Shown: one piece after another, positions 25,796 to 34,221 of the stretch
How the letters are laid out: the number at the start of each line of letters is the position of its first letter
Numbering within the stretch: position 1 is the first letter of the stretch
DNA from: a virus
Reading direction: 5' to 3' (one strand)
IMG/VR virus record: IMGVR_UViG_3300025138_000014
Coordinates: 62,001 to 126,000 of that record
DNA: 64,000 bases
The notes under the pieces: model-generated
Told to the model about the DNA's origin: nothing
The model's input: the letters and a program-made list of their open reading frames with translations, nothing else
Databases searched by the model: none
Program-made: the position numbers and the translations under genes

Positions 25796-25816
25796 AAGAG
25801 GGCTTCGGCCCTCTTT
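25796..25816 (+). terminator. Intrinsic terminator with UUCG loop after the atpE cassette
   Basis: AAGAGGGC (25796-25803), TTCG and GCCCTCTT (25808-25815) followed by Ts. It separates the late cassette from the polymerase promoter. Confidence 0.92.
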
Positions 25817-25821
25817 TGCTA

Positions 25822-25850
25822 TTTACAACACCGTCATAATAGTTTATAAT
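25822..25850 (+). promoter_or_regulatory. Early sigma-70-like promoter for DNA polymerase
   Basis: TTTACA (25822-25827), 17 bases and TATAAT (25845-25850), 27 bases before the polymerase start codon. Confidence 0.82.
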
Positions 25851-25876
25851 GATTATATCATAACGGAGTAATAATA

Positions 25877-28372
25877 TTGTCTTTTTACACATCAGTTAAT
25901 CGTTACGGCAACTCTATCTTATATCGTGGATATAATGACTCTGGAGTTGCTACAGAAACAAAATATAAATTTACCCCTAAACTTTATATTCGATCTCAAG
26001 ATACAAATACAGAATACAAAGCCCTAGATGGTACACCTGTAAAAGAAGTCAACTTTCCTAAAATGGCAGAAGCAAAAGAGTTTTGTGAACAGTACAAAGA
26101 TATTAAAGATTTCAGCGTGTATGGTCAGACCAATTATATTCAACAGTTTATTACAGATAAGTTTCCCGGCAATATTATATTTAATCCTAAACAAGTTAAT
26201 GTTGTAAACTTTGACATAGAAGTCGCTTCCGATGAGGGTTTTCCTAGACCAGAAGAAGCATTGTTTCCAGTTATATCTATTGCTCTCAAGTCTAGCAAAT
26301 CTTCCATATATGAAGTGTGGGGCCTTGGTGATTACGATCACGAGAAAACAGAATTGAATATGAATGGCGATCTTATTCGTTATAGAAAGTTTGATAGTGA
26401 GCAAGCACTTCTTGCCAGCTTCCATAAATATTGGTGTGAGAATAGACCAGATATTGTAACTGGCTGGAACTGTAGATTTTTTGATATACCATATATTATT
26501 AATAGATTGTATCGTATTGGTTCTCCAGAAGCAGTCAAAAGATTGTCTCCCTGGAACTTAGTAAATGAACGCAATACCAAAATCATGGGTAAAGAACAGC
26601 AAGGATATGAAATTGTTGGTATTCAACAAGCAGACTATCTTGAGCTGTTTAAAAAGTTTGGTTACTCTTATGGAACCCAAGAGTCATATGCATTAAATCA
26701 TGTTGCATTTACTGTTCTTGGCGAGAAGAAATTATCATATGAAGAACATGGTAGTTTGCATACACTCTATGAAAAAGATCACCAAAAGTTTATTGATTAT
26801 AACATTAAAGATGTTCAACTTGTTCAACGCATTGACGATAAGATGGGTCTTATTGAACTGGTACAAACTATGGCTTATCGTGCTGGTGTTAATATATCAG
26901 ATACATTTGGTACTACGGCGATATGGGATTCAATCATATATCGTTCACTAAATAGTCAAAAGATTGTTATCATGCCTATCACAGAAAAACAGAAACTACC
27001 TTACCCTGGTGGTTATGTAAAAGATCCAAAAGTTGGCATGCACGAGTGGGTTGTATCCTTTGACCTTAACTCACTATATCCAAATCTTATTGTACAATAT
27101 AATATGTCTCCAGAAACAATCGTTGGTGGTTATCCCCTTGAGAATGGCGTAGAACATTATATGAACTGTGACAAAGTTGTTAGCGAATATGCTGTAGCAG
27201 CTAACGGTTCTCAATATAGAAAAGATAAGCAAGGCATTATCCCTAAAATTATTATTCAGTATTATTCAGAACGTAAAGAAGTCAAGAAGCGCATGTTAAA
27301 AGCGCAGAGTGATTATGAGAAGAATAAAACCACAGAACTTGAAAGAGAAATCAATACACTTCATAACCAACAGATGGCTATTAAGATTTTGTTAAACAGT
27401 CTTTATGGCGCACTCGGTAATCGGTTCTTTAGATATTTTGATATGAGAATGGCCGAAGGTATTACTCTATCTGGTCAACTTTCTATCCTGTGGGCTGAAC
27501 GTGCTATCAATGCAGAAATGAATAAAATTCTAAATACAACGGAGAAAGATTATGTTATTGCTATTGACACTGACTCAGTCTATATTAATTTTGGTCCTCT
27601 TATTGCTAAACTGGCGCCAGCGGACCCTGTTAAAGCACTGGACAAAATATGTAAGGAGCACTTCACTAAAATACTAGCTGACTCTTATGCTAAACTGTTT
27701 GATAATATGAATGGTTATGATAATAGAATGGTTATGGAGCGTGAAGCAATTGCTGATAAAGCTATCTGGACTGCAAAGAAAAGATATATTTTAAACGTGC
27801 ATAATAACGAAGGAGTCCAGTACAAAGAACCTAAACTCAAGATCATGGGTATTGAAGCTGTTAAATCTTCGACACCTCAGGTTGTTAGAGACAAGTTCAA
27901 AGAAATTTTTGATGTTCTAATTAACGGTACTGAAGTTACCACTCAGAAATACATAGCAGACTTCAGACGTGAATTCAATTCTCTACCTCCCGAAGCCGTA
28001 TCATTTCCAAGAGGTGTGACTAATGTTACAGATTGGATAGATAGAAAGACCATTTTCAAGAAAGGCTGTCCAATTCATGTTCGTGGTTCTATTCTATACA
28101 ATAATACGGTCAAAAGTAAAGCAGTGGACAAAAGATATGGTTTAATTCAGAATGGTGAGAAGATTAAGTTTGTTTATCTCAAGATGCCAAATCCAATAAA
28201 GCAAAATGTTATAGCATTTCCGCAATATCTGCCTACTGAATTAGCCCTGCATAAATACATTGACTACGATAAAATGTTTGAGAAAACTTTTATTGAACCT
28301 ATTAAACCTATTCTGGACGCAATCGGATGGACTGTTGAAGATCAGATGACGCTGGAAGACTTTTTTGGATAA
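25877..28372 (+). CDS. 43: gp43-like DNA polymerase (family B)
   Basis: This 831-residue replicative polymerase has the exonuclease motifs F-D-I-E (Exo I), G-W-N-C-R-F-F-D-I-P (Exo II) and Y-N-I-K-D (Exo III). The polymerase motifs are D-L-N-S-L-Y-P (A), K-I-L-L-N-S-L-Y-G-A-L-G (B) and D-T-D-S-V-Y (C). The start appears to be TTG 25877, preceded by CGGAGT; no ATG precedes conserved sequence. A weak start codon may limit expression. Slightly shorter than T4 gp43 (898). Confidence 0.96.
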   Translation: MSFYTSVNRYGNSILYRGYNDSGVATETKYKFTPKLYIRSQDTNTEYKALDGTPVKEVNFPKMAEAKEFCEQYKDIKDFSVYGQTNYIQQFITDKFPGNIIFNPKQVNVVNFDIEVASDEGFPRPEEALFPVISIALKSSKSSIYEVWGLGDYDHEKTELNMNGDLIRYRKFDSEQALLASFHKYWCENRPDIVTGWNCRFFDIPYIINRLYRIGSPEAVKRLSPWNLVNERNTKIMGKEQQGYEIVGIQQADYLELFKKFGYSYGTQESYALNHVAFTVLGEKKLSYEEHGSLHTLYEKDHQKFIDYNIKDVQLVQRIDDKMGLIELVQTMAYRAGVNISDTFGTTAIWDSIIYRSLNSQKIVIMPITEKQKLPYPGGYVKDPKVGMHEWVVSFDLNSLYPNLIVQYNMSPETIVGGYPLENGVEHYMNCDKVVSEYAVAANGSQYRKDKQGIIPKIIIQYYSERKEVKKRMLKAQSDYEKNKTTELEREINTLHNQQMAIKILLNSLYGALGNRFFRYFDMRMAEGITLSGQLSILWAERAINAEMNKILNTTEKDYVIAIDTDSVYINFGPLIAKLAPADPVKALDKICKEHFTKILADSYAKLFDNMNGYDNRMVMEREAIADKAIWTAKKRYILNVHNNEGVQYKEPKLKIMGIEAVKSSTPQVVRDKFKEIFDVLINGTEVTTQKYIADFRREFNSLPPEAVSFPRGVTNVTDWIDRKTIFKKGCPIHVRGSILYNNTVKSKAVDKRYGLIQNGEKIKFVYLKMPNPIKQNVIAFPQYLPTELALHKYIDYDKMFEKTFIEPIKPILDAIGWTVEDQMTLEDFFG

Positions 28373-28380
28373 GGAAATAA

Positions 28381-29088
28381 ATGAAACATTATATTTTTGA
28401 TATTGACGGAACTTTAACTCCAAGCCGTGGCAGAATTGATCCAGAGTTTGAAACATTTTTTAAAAGTTTTATCAATAAGAATAAAGTGTCTTTAGTTACT
28501 GGGTCAGATAGACCAAAAACTTTAGAACAAATTGGTATTGAAATCTCTGATAGTGTTGATACAATGTATCAATGCTCTGGTAATCACATTTGGAAAAAAG
28601 GTAAAGAGGTATCAAGAATAGATTGGCGCTTACCACATAAAGTGGTTCAATGGCTTTTAATAACTCTTGAGAATAGCAGCTATTCAAAAAGAACCGGTGA
28701 TCATCTTGAAGAAAGAGTTGGTCTTGCCAATTTCTCCATAGTGGGAAGAAAAGCAGATGCACGTCAAAGAAAAGCATATGTAAAATATGATACTAACGTG
28801 GGGGAACGTAAGCTAATTGCTTACAGATTTAATGAAAAATTTGGTAAAAAACTTAAAGCACAGGTTGCTGGAGAAACTGGTATAGATATTATCCCACTTG
28901 GTTGTGATAAGTCTCAAATATTAAAACAGATACCACTTGATGATACAATAATCTTTTTTGGGGATAAGACTGAACTAGGTGGCAATGACTATGAAATTGC
29001 ACAAGCTGTGGATAAAAGATTAAACGGACACTTCCATACAGTCACTGAATGGAAACATACATATAGTATATTGAAAGAGGAAATATAA
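28381..29088 (+). CDS. Phosphomannomutase-like HAD enzyme (eukaryotic PMM type)
   Basis: This 235-residue HAD-superfamily protein has D-I-D-G-T-L-T at residue 7, a cap region with E-R-V-G-L-A-N-F-S-I-V-G-R, I-D-I-I-P-L-G-C-D-K-S and F-F-G-D-K-T-E-L-G-G-N-D-Y-E-I. These are the diagnostic segments of eukaryotic-type phosphomannomutase, which interconverts mannose-6-P and mannose-1-P. It would supply GDP-mannose or related sugars. It follows gp43 by 8 bases and overlaps mazG by one base. Confidence 0.8.
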   Translation: MKHYIFDIDGTLTPSRGRIDPEFETFFKSFINKNKVSLVTGSDRPKTLEQIGIEISDSVDTMYQCSGNHIWKKGKEVSRIDWRLPHKVVQWLLITLENSSYSKRTGDHLEERVGLANFSIVGRKADARQRKAYVKYDTNVGERKLIAYRFNEKFGKKLKAQVAGETGIDIIPLGCDKSQILKQIPLDDTIIFFGDKTELGGNDYEIAQAVDKRLNGHFHTVTEWKHTYSILKEEI

Positions 29089-29396
29089 TGAACGAAGTAG
29101 CACATTACGAAGAACTTATTGCACAGTGGCACCATGACCGCAATCTAATTAACGGAAGTACCGATAAAGATCAATATATGAAGTTGATTCAAGAAGCAGG
29201 TGAGTTGTCTGATAACATCTGCAAGGGCAGAGATATTCGTGACGACATTGGTGATATGATGGTAGTATTAATTAATATTGCAGAGCGTAATAAATTAACT
29301 CTTGCAGAATGTCTTAAAGTAGCATATGATGATATTAAAGACCGAAAGGGTAAAATGATTGACGGAGTATTTGTCAAAGAAAGTGATTTACAATAG
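29088..29396 (+). CDS. mazG: MazG-like NTP pyrophosphohydrolase
   Basis: This 102-residue protein has the all-alpha MazG fold motifs: L-I-Q-E-A-G-E-L followed by D-D-I-G-D-M-M-V, the metal-binding acidic pairs. Short MazG proteins are common in marine myophages and hydrolyse (d)NTPs; a role in lowering ppGpp has been proposed and disputed. The next early promoter overlaps its end. Confidence 0.85.
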   Translation: MNEVAHYEELIAQWHHDRNLINGSTDKDQYMKLIQEAGELSDNICKGRDIRDDIGDMMVVLINIAERNKLTLAECLKVAYDDIKDRKGKMIDGVFVKESDLQ

Positions 29397-29415
29397 TGTT
29401 GGATTATGTTATAAT
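29387..29415 (+). promoter_or_regulatory. Early sigma-70-like promoter
   Basis: TTTACA (29387-29392, inside the end of mazG), 17 bases and TATAAT (29410-29415), 20 bases before the glycosyltransferase ATG. Confidence 0.78.
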
Positions 29416-29434
29416 AAGACAATAAGGAGAATAC

Positions 29435-30376
29435 ATGACTGATTACACTCAACCAAAATATCCAATTTATATTATTTCTAAAGGACGTGCAGACTCTAGG
29501 TTCACATCTAAAACTTTAGATGAACTTAATGTACCATATCGTATTGTTATTGAGCAATCTGAATACAAAGATTATAATAAGAATATTCCAGCAGAGAAAA
29601 TTTTGGTATTACCTGAAGGGTTTCGTGAAAATCCAAATTATGCTTTTCCAGATGCAGCTGGTCGGATGGGTGGTTCTATTCCAGCCAGAAACTTTGTATG
29701 GGAACACTCCATATCTGAAGGTCACAAGCGGCATTGGATTATGGATGATAACATTAGGCACTTTTATAGAGTGCATCAAAATCTAAAAACAATTGTTACA
29801 TCTGGTAATACTATTAGAGCATGTGAAGATTTCACAGATCGTTTTAAAGATGTAGCAATGTCTGGTATGAACTATCAGTATTTTGTTCCAGCTTCCCAAG
29901 CTAAAAAAGCATACACATTAAACACTAGAGTGTATTCTTGTATTCTACTCCGCAATGATATTAAACATCGTTGGCGTGGTAGATATAATGAAGATACTGA
30001 TTTGAGCATAAATATTTTAAAAGACAATCATAATACAATTTTATTTAATGCATTTGTTTGTGGAAAAATGACTACTCTTACAATGGGTGGCGGTAATACC
30101 GATAATGTTTATATTGATCAAGACAATAGACGGACCTTTGCTGAAGCACTAAAAGAACAGCATCCCGATATTGTAGAAATAGTTTATAGGTACCGACGTT
30201 GGCACCATCACGTTGATTACTCTGGTTTTAAAAAGAATAAACTTGAGTTACGTGATGACTATGTTAAGAAAACTGGTATAAATGAATATGGAATGAAGAT
30301 GGTTAAATTAACCGAAGCACAGCACGAGTTGCATAAAGCGACCTTCGGCAATACGGAGAATAGATATTATGACTAA
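29435..30376 (+). CDS. TET-associated (TAGT-like) glycosyltransferase
   Basis: This 313-residue GT-A-fold protein starts P-I-Y-I-I-S-K-G-R-A-D-S-R-F-T and has W-I-M-D-D-N at residues 101-106 as the metal-binding acidic motif. Both patterns match the TET-associated glycosyltransferase (TAGT) family, which in phages attaches sugars to 5-hydroxymethyl-pyrimidines in DNA. No TET/JBP enzyme is in the window. A glycosyltransferase acting on another substrate cannot be excluded. Confidence 0.75.
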   Translation: MTDYTQPKYPIYIISKGRADSRFTSKTLDELNVPYRIVIEQSEYKDYNKNIPAEKILVLPEGFRENPNYAFPDAAGRMGGSIPARNFVWEHSISEGHKRHWIMDDNIRHFYRVHQNLKTIVTSGNTIRACEDFTDRFKDVAMSGMNYQYFVPASQAKKAYTLNTRVYSCILLRNDIKHRWRGRYNEDTDLSINILKDNHNTILFNAFVCGKMTTLTMGGGNTDNVYIDQDNRRTFAEALKEQHPDIVEIVYRYRRWHHHVDYSGFKKNKLELRDDYVKKTGINEYGMKMVKLTEAQHELHKATFGNTENRYYD

Positions 30377-30644
30377 AAAGAGTAAAGCATCAAGCTTGTT
30401 TGTACTTGATGGAACCGAGGAAGATTACGCACAAAACTACTGGGAAGATATGCCAGAGTTTGAGCAGAATGATTTAGATATTTATGGATCAATGAATATT
30501 GCTTTTCGTACAGAAGAGGACTTCAGAGCATTTGTTCAACTTATTGAACAGCCGAGTGTATCTATTAAATCACGTGGAGTTTACTACCCAGTTAGAGCAA
30601 AGAGTGAGAACACATTGCTCCGTTGGATGCCTGATGAAGAATAA
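30369..30644 (+). CDS. Conserved phage protein of unknown function
   Basis: This 91-residue protein overlaps the glycosyltransferase gene by 8 bases. The pattern E-E-D-Y-A-Q-N-Y-W-E-D-M-P-E-F, then A-F-R-T-E-E-D-F-R-A-F and a final W-P/Y-P-like strand (G-V-Y-Y-P-V-R-A) recurs in many phages, often near DNA-modification genes. It has no recognised catalytic motif. Confidence 0.75.
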   Translation: MTKKSKASSLFVLDGTEEDYAQNYWEDMPEFEQNDLDIYGSMNIAFRTEEDFRAFVQLIEQPSVSIKSRGVYYPVRAKSENTLLRWMPDEE

Positions 30645-30646
30645 AC

Positions 30647-30675
30647 TTTACAGAAACCTTTAAATGTGATATAAT
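30647..30675 (+). promoter_or_regulatory. Early sigma-70-like promoter, possibly giving a leaderless mRNA
   Basis: TTTACA (30647-30652), 17 bases and TATAAT (30670-30675). The next gene's ATG (30682) lies only 7 bases after the -10, where transcription should start, and there is no ribosome-binding site between. Confidence 0.78.
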
Positions 30676-30681
30676 TATATT

Positions 30682-31602
30682 ATGATAGACATTACAATAT
30701 TTAAAAATCAATTCGACAATAAGACTCATCGTAAGATGAGCTTTGCCGATAAAGATCAGTTTCTTGGATTTCTATCACAGTTATCAAAGAAACCCTTGGA
30801 GGGTAAAAGAAATGCGCAACTTATTAGTCCGGCTGTATATGTCGATGGTTCTACTAGAGCCAACAAAAATGTTTCTCATTGGGCAGGTTGGTGTGCTGTT
30901 GATGTTGACGATTATGTCTTTGAAGGAAAACTGAAGGAAGTTTTAGATGAAAAACTCTCATGGGGGTATATTTGCTACAGTACTGCTAGCAGCACGATTG
31001 AACAACCAAAATTTAGATTGGTTTTCCAAATCAAAGGAAACGTCCCCGCTGAAAGAATTAGACACTTCTGGTTTGCGCTCAACCAAGAACTTGAAGGAAT
31101 GGGAGATAAACAGACTAAGGATCTCAGCCGAATGTACTTCATACCGGCCGAGTACAAAGATGCGAATAATTTCTTTTTCAGTAATCCTGGCGTGTCTATT
31201 GATCCCTATGAGTTAATGTCTCGGCATGAGTATAATGAAAAGAAAAACTCAAATAACTTTTTGGATAGACTACCAGAAAGTTTACAAGAACAAGTAATTG
31301 CTTATAGACAAACTCAATTAACTAATACCGATATCACTTGGACTTCTTATCTTGATTGCCCATTCTGGCCAAAACACTTAGCAACAGAATATATGATGAT
31401 TGCTGGAGAAGGTTGGTATCGTAAGATGTATGCAATTATGGTTAGAGTAGCAGCTACTGCTATCTATAGAGAGTATCCAATTACTGCTGATGAAATTGCT
31501 ACACTATGTAAACAATTTGATATGGCTAACGGTAACTGGTATGAAAACCGACCAATGAGAACTGAAGCAGATCGTGCTTTAGAATATGTACACAGAAATT
31601 AA
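30682..31602 (+). CDS. AEP/PrimPol-like primase domain protein
   Basis: This 306-residue protein has an acidic pair W-C-A-V-D-V-D-D-Y (about residues 71-79) followed by Y-S-T-A-S-S-T-I-E-Q-P-K-F-R-L-V-F and K-D-L-S-R-M-Y-F-I-P-A. This resembles the archaeo-eukaryotic primase pattern in phage/plasmid primases (D-x-D, S-x-H, basic R-x-R/R-Y-P). The usual His of the second motif is Ser or Thr here, so polymerase activity is uncertain. The C-terminal helical part may be a primase accessory domain. Possibly leaderless. Confidence 0.55.
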   Translation: MIDITIFKNQFDNKTHRKMSFADKDQFLGFLSQLSKKPLEGKRNAQLISPAVYVDGSTRANKNVSHWAGWCAVDVDDYVFEGKLKEVLDEKLSWGYICYSTASSTIEQPKFRLVFQIKGNVPAERIRHFWFALNQELEGMGDKQTKDLSRMYFIPAEYKDANNFFFSNPGVSIDPYELMSRHEYNEKKNSNNFLDRLPESLQEQVIAYRQTQLTNTDITWTSYLDCPFWPKHLATEYMMIAGEGWYRKMYAIMVRVAATAIYREYPITADEIATLCKQFDMANGNWYENRPMRTEADRALEYVHRN

Positions 31603-31605
31603 TGA

Positions 31606-31634
31606 TTTACAATAACCGAAAAATGTGATATACT
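31606..31634 (+). promoter_or_regulatory. Early sigma-70-like promoter
   Basis: TTTACA (31606-31611), 17 bases and TATACT (31629-31634), about 45 bases before the ATG at 31680. Confidence 0.7.
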
Positions 31635-31679
31635 TACAGAATATTATTCACTAAATTTATATTATGGAGATTACAGAAT

Positions 31680-32186
31680 ATGGAGACTATTGCTCAACGT
31701 ATGCGCAAAGTTGGTACTTACCTCGGATACTTTGATATCCAACCCTATGAGAATGTGAATGAAGATAGTCCTAATTTTGGTGTATCTTACGACAGACTTA
31801 TTTTCCACGCAGTACTTAAACGGCGAGAGTTTATCGCCTTTGGTGATCTAGTGTATTTTATGTACATTAACAATGATCTAGTCAAAGTCGGTAAAGCCGA
31901 AGGTGCTATTGGCTGGGCTGGTAGAATGAACACTTACAGAAAAGATCCTGCTGACGATGCTACCAATAAAAAAATTATGGATATTATGAAAGAGGACTAT
32001 AGTGTTGTAGAACCCATTTATGTGTATGCTATTTCAGTTCCAAGAGTTTCTTCAGATTACTATTGCAACTTAACAGATTCTGCAGTATGTGTATCAATAC
32101 CACGTGCAGGTAAAGTTGAGACATATCTCACTGAATGTGTAGAGGCTCAAGGTGAACAATTAATCTTTTGCAATCAAAAAACCTAA
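31680..32186 (+). CDS. Protein with a GIY-YIG/T5orf172-like segment
   Basis: This 168-residue protein contains L-V-Y-F-M-Y-I-N-N-D-L-V-K-V-G-K-A (about residues 57-73), followed by R-M-N-T-Y, which resembles the strand-turn pattern of GIY-YIG and T5orf172 DNA-binding domains. The second motif is V-K-V-G-K, and catalytic Arg/Glu are not certain. It could be a DNA-binding protein or an inactive nuclease. Confidence 0.6.
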   Translation: METIAQRMRKVGTYLGYFDIQPYENVNEDSPNFGVSYDRLIFHAVLKRREFIAFGDLVYFMYINNDLVKVGKAEGAIGWAGRMNTYRKDPADDATNKKIMDIMKEDYSVVEPIYVYAISVPRVSSDYYCNLTDSAVCVSIPRAGKVETYLTECVEAQGEQLIFCNQKT

Positions 32187-32226
32187 TCATATATATAATG
32201 TATAAACAAAATTTGAAGGATATAAC

Positions 32227-33063
32227 ATGAAGAACAAAGTTGCCATTCTCGGTCACGGGTATGTAGGTAAAGCAGTAGAGTACGGCTTTTCAAATAAAAA
32301 GAATAAAATCCAATTAATTGATCCACATCTTTATGATAACTGTGTTGAAGATATTGAAGATCCAACTGTATCATTTGTATGTGTACCTACACCGATGAGT
32401 AGTGATGGCAATATTGATTCTAGTATCGTCGAAGAAGTAACCGAACAATTGATGATTCGTACTTCTGGTTTAATTGTTATCAAGTCTACAGTAATACCAT
32501 CAGTAGTGAAAAGATTAAGCGATAAAAATCATAGAGTAATTTATAACCCAGAATTTTTAACTGAAAGAAATGCTCTTATTGATTTTGTTAATCCTCCAAT
32601 GCACGTATTTGGCGGACACGAAAATGAGACAGAGCAGCTACATAAATTCTATACAACTAATAGCCGTTGTAAACCTGCTCCAATTTTTAAGATGAGTGCT
32701 GCAGAAGCAGCTTTTGTAAAATACGGAATTAATAGTTTCCTTGCAACAAAGGTACTATGGTTCAATCAATATAAGGATATGATAGATGACTTTGGAGCTG
32801 ATTTTGATAACATTTCTAGCGCTATCGGTTCTGATCCCAGAATTGGCCAATCTCACACTCAAGTTCCTGGCCCTGACGGTCGTGCTGGGTTTGGCGGCGC
32901 TTGTTTCCCCAAGGATACATCAGCTCTTATCGGATTTGATCACGGTAATATCCTCAGCGTTCTAAAATTAGTCGTGCAGGAAAACAGTGTTTATCGTAAC
33001 CAGTATGAGTTAGATAGCCGAGAAAAAGAACAGAATGTTGTTTACATTGAGTCAAATGTATAG
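32227..33063 (+). CDS. Short UDP-glucose/GDP-mannose dehydrogenase-like protein
   Basis: This 278-residue protein has a Rossmann start (V-A-I-L-G-H-G-Y-V-G), V-C-V-P-T-P, N-P-E-F-L-T-E and the active-site G-G-A-C-F-P-K-D-T with the catalytic Cys near residue 238. The usual enzymes are about 390-450 residues; the C-terminal sugar-nucleotide-binding domain is missing here, while the dimer helix and catalytic Cys are present. It would oxidise UDP-glucose to UDP-glucuronate if active. The adjacent epimerase gene supports a nucleotide-sugar role. Confidence 0.82.
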   Translation: MKNKVAILGHGYVGKAVEYGFSNKKNKIQLIDPHLYDNCVEDIEDPTVSFVCVPTPMSSDGNIDSSIVEEVTEQLMIRTSGLIVIKSTVIPSVVKRLSDKNHRVIYNPEFLTERNALIDFVNPPMHVFGGHENETEQLHKFYTTNSRCKPAPIFKMSAAEAAFVKYGINSFLATKVLWFNQYKDMIDDFGADFDNISSAIGSDPRIGQSHTQVPGPDGRAGFGGACFPKDTSALIGFDHGNILSVLKLVVQENSVYRNQYELDSREKEQNVVYIESNV

Positions 33064-33069
33064 TATAAT
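33041..33069 (+). promoter_or_regulatory. Early sigma-70-like promoter inside the end of the dehydrogenase gene
   Basis: TTTACA (33041-33046), 17 bases and TATAAT (33064-33069), 24 bases before the epimerase ATG. Confidence 0.75.
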
Positions 33070-33092
33070 AGACAGATTATAAGGAAGTTAAA

Positions 33093-34061
33093 ATGAAAAA
33101 ACATATAATGGTAACAGGTGGTGCAGGCTTTATTGCTTACCATCTAATACAAAAACTTATTAAAGATGGCTATGAAGTATCTGCATTCGACAACTACAAT
33201 GATTATTATGATCCAAAGTTGAAACATAAACGTGCAGAGGAATTAATGTCTCTTGTTAATGTAGATGTACTTAATTGTGATCTAAAACAAGAAGAGGATC
33301 TGACTGATCTAGTTAGTGCTTACAAACCAGATGCTATTATCCATTTAGCTGCTTATGCTGGCGTAAGACATTCTTTGAGTGAACCACAAACATACATTGA
33401 TAATAATATTACTGGAACACAAAATCTTATTAATGCTTGTGAAAAAGCAGATGTTCAGCATGTAGTGTATGCTTCAACTTCTTGTACTATGGCGGGTAAT
33501 GAATTACCGTGGAATGAAGATGAGAAAACTGGTTATCAATTGAACCCATATGGCTATTCTAAATCAGCTAATGAAAACCAGATGATGTCCAGTAAAATTA
33601 AATTTACAACTGGTCTTCGGTTCTTTACTGTTTACGGACCATGGGGTCGCCCAGATATGGCTCTATTTGACTTTACTAAAGATATTATTGCAGGTACACC
33701 AATCAAGCTATTTAACTATGGCGACATGGTTCGTGATTTTACTTATGTAGATGATATTGTACAAGGCGTTGGCTTAGTTCTAAAAGATAGTTTTGATCGT
33801 GATAGTGAAGATACATTCGGCGAGATATATAATATTGGTTACGGAGACCAAGTTAAGTTATTTGATTTTGTAACTGAGATTGAAGCTAATCTTGGTCGTG
33901 TAGCACAACGCGAGTTAGTTAAAATGCATCCAGCCGATACACGTGAAACTTGGTCCGATACAACTAAAATTCGGAAGCTAGGTTACAATCCTACTACATC
34001 TATTGAAGATGGAGTGGCTAATTTTATAACATGGTATAAAGGATATTATAATGTCAACTGA
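33093..34061 (+). CDS. NAD-dependent sugar epimerase (UDP-glucuronate 4-epimerase type)
   Basis: This 322-residue short-chain dehydrogenase/reductase has G-G-A-G-F-I-A near residue 8, D-N-Y-N-D-Y-Y-D-P (typical of glucuronate epimerases), the catalytic Y-G-Y-S-K and R-F-F-T-V-Y-G-P-W-G-R-P-D-M-A. It would convert UDP-glucuronate to UDP-galacturonate, the step after the preceding dehydrogenase. Confidence 0.88.
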   Translation: MKKHIMVTGGAGFIAYHLIQKLIKDGYEVSAFDNYNDYYDPKLKHKRAEELMSLVNVDVLNCDLKQEEDLTDLVSAYKPDAIIHLAAYAGVRHSLSEPQTYIDNNITGTQNLINACEKADVQHVVYASTSCTMAGNELPWNEDEKTGYQLNPYGYSKSANENQMMSSKIKFTTGLRFFTVYGPWGRPDMALFDFTKDIIAGTPIKLFNYGDMVRDFTYVDDIVQGVGLVLKDSFDRDSEDTFGEIYNIGYGDQVKLFDFVTEIEANLGRVAQRELVKMHPADTRETWSDTTKIRKLGYNPTTSIEDGVANFITWYKGYYNVN

Positions 34062-34221
34062 TGCAGCAACACAACTTATGACTGAAGCCGCTAAATTTCA
34101 TGGAATTACATATGCACAACTTCGGCATAGAATTACATCTGGTGGCGAAAGCCTTATGCAACCATATTATGAAAGCAAAAGCTGGAAAGATTTATATAAA
34201 GTAGCAGAACAATGCGAGTAG
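34051..34221 (+). CDS. Small protein of unknown function
   Basis: This 56-residue ORF starts 11 bases before the epimerase stop and ends 10 bases into the next gene, with GGATATTATA before the ATG. It has a helix-turn-helix-like look (A-A-K-F-H-G-I-T-Y-A-Q-L-R-H-R-I) and ends with aromatic W/Y residues. Overlaps on both sides suggest a genuine translated gene. Function unknown. Confidence 0.55.
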   Translation: MSTDAATQLMTEAAKFHGITYAQLRHRITSGGESLMQPYYESKSWKDLYKVAEQCE

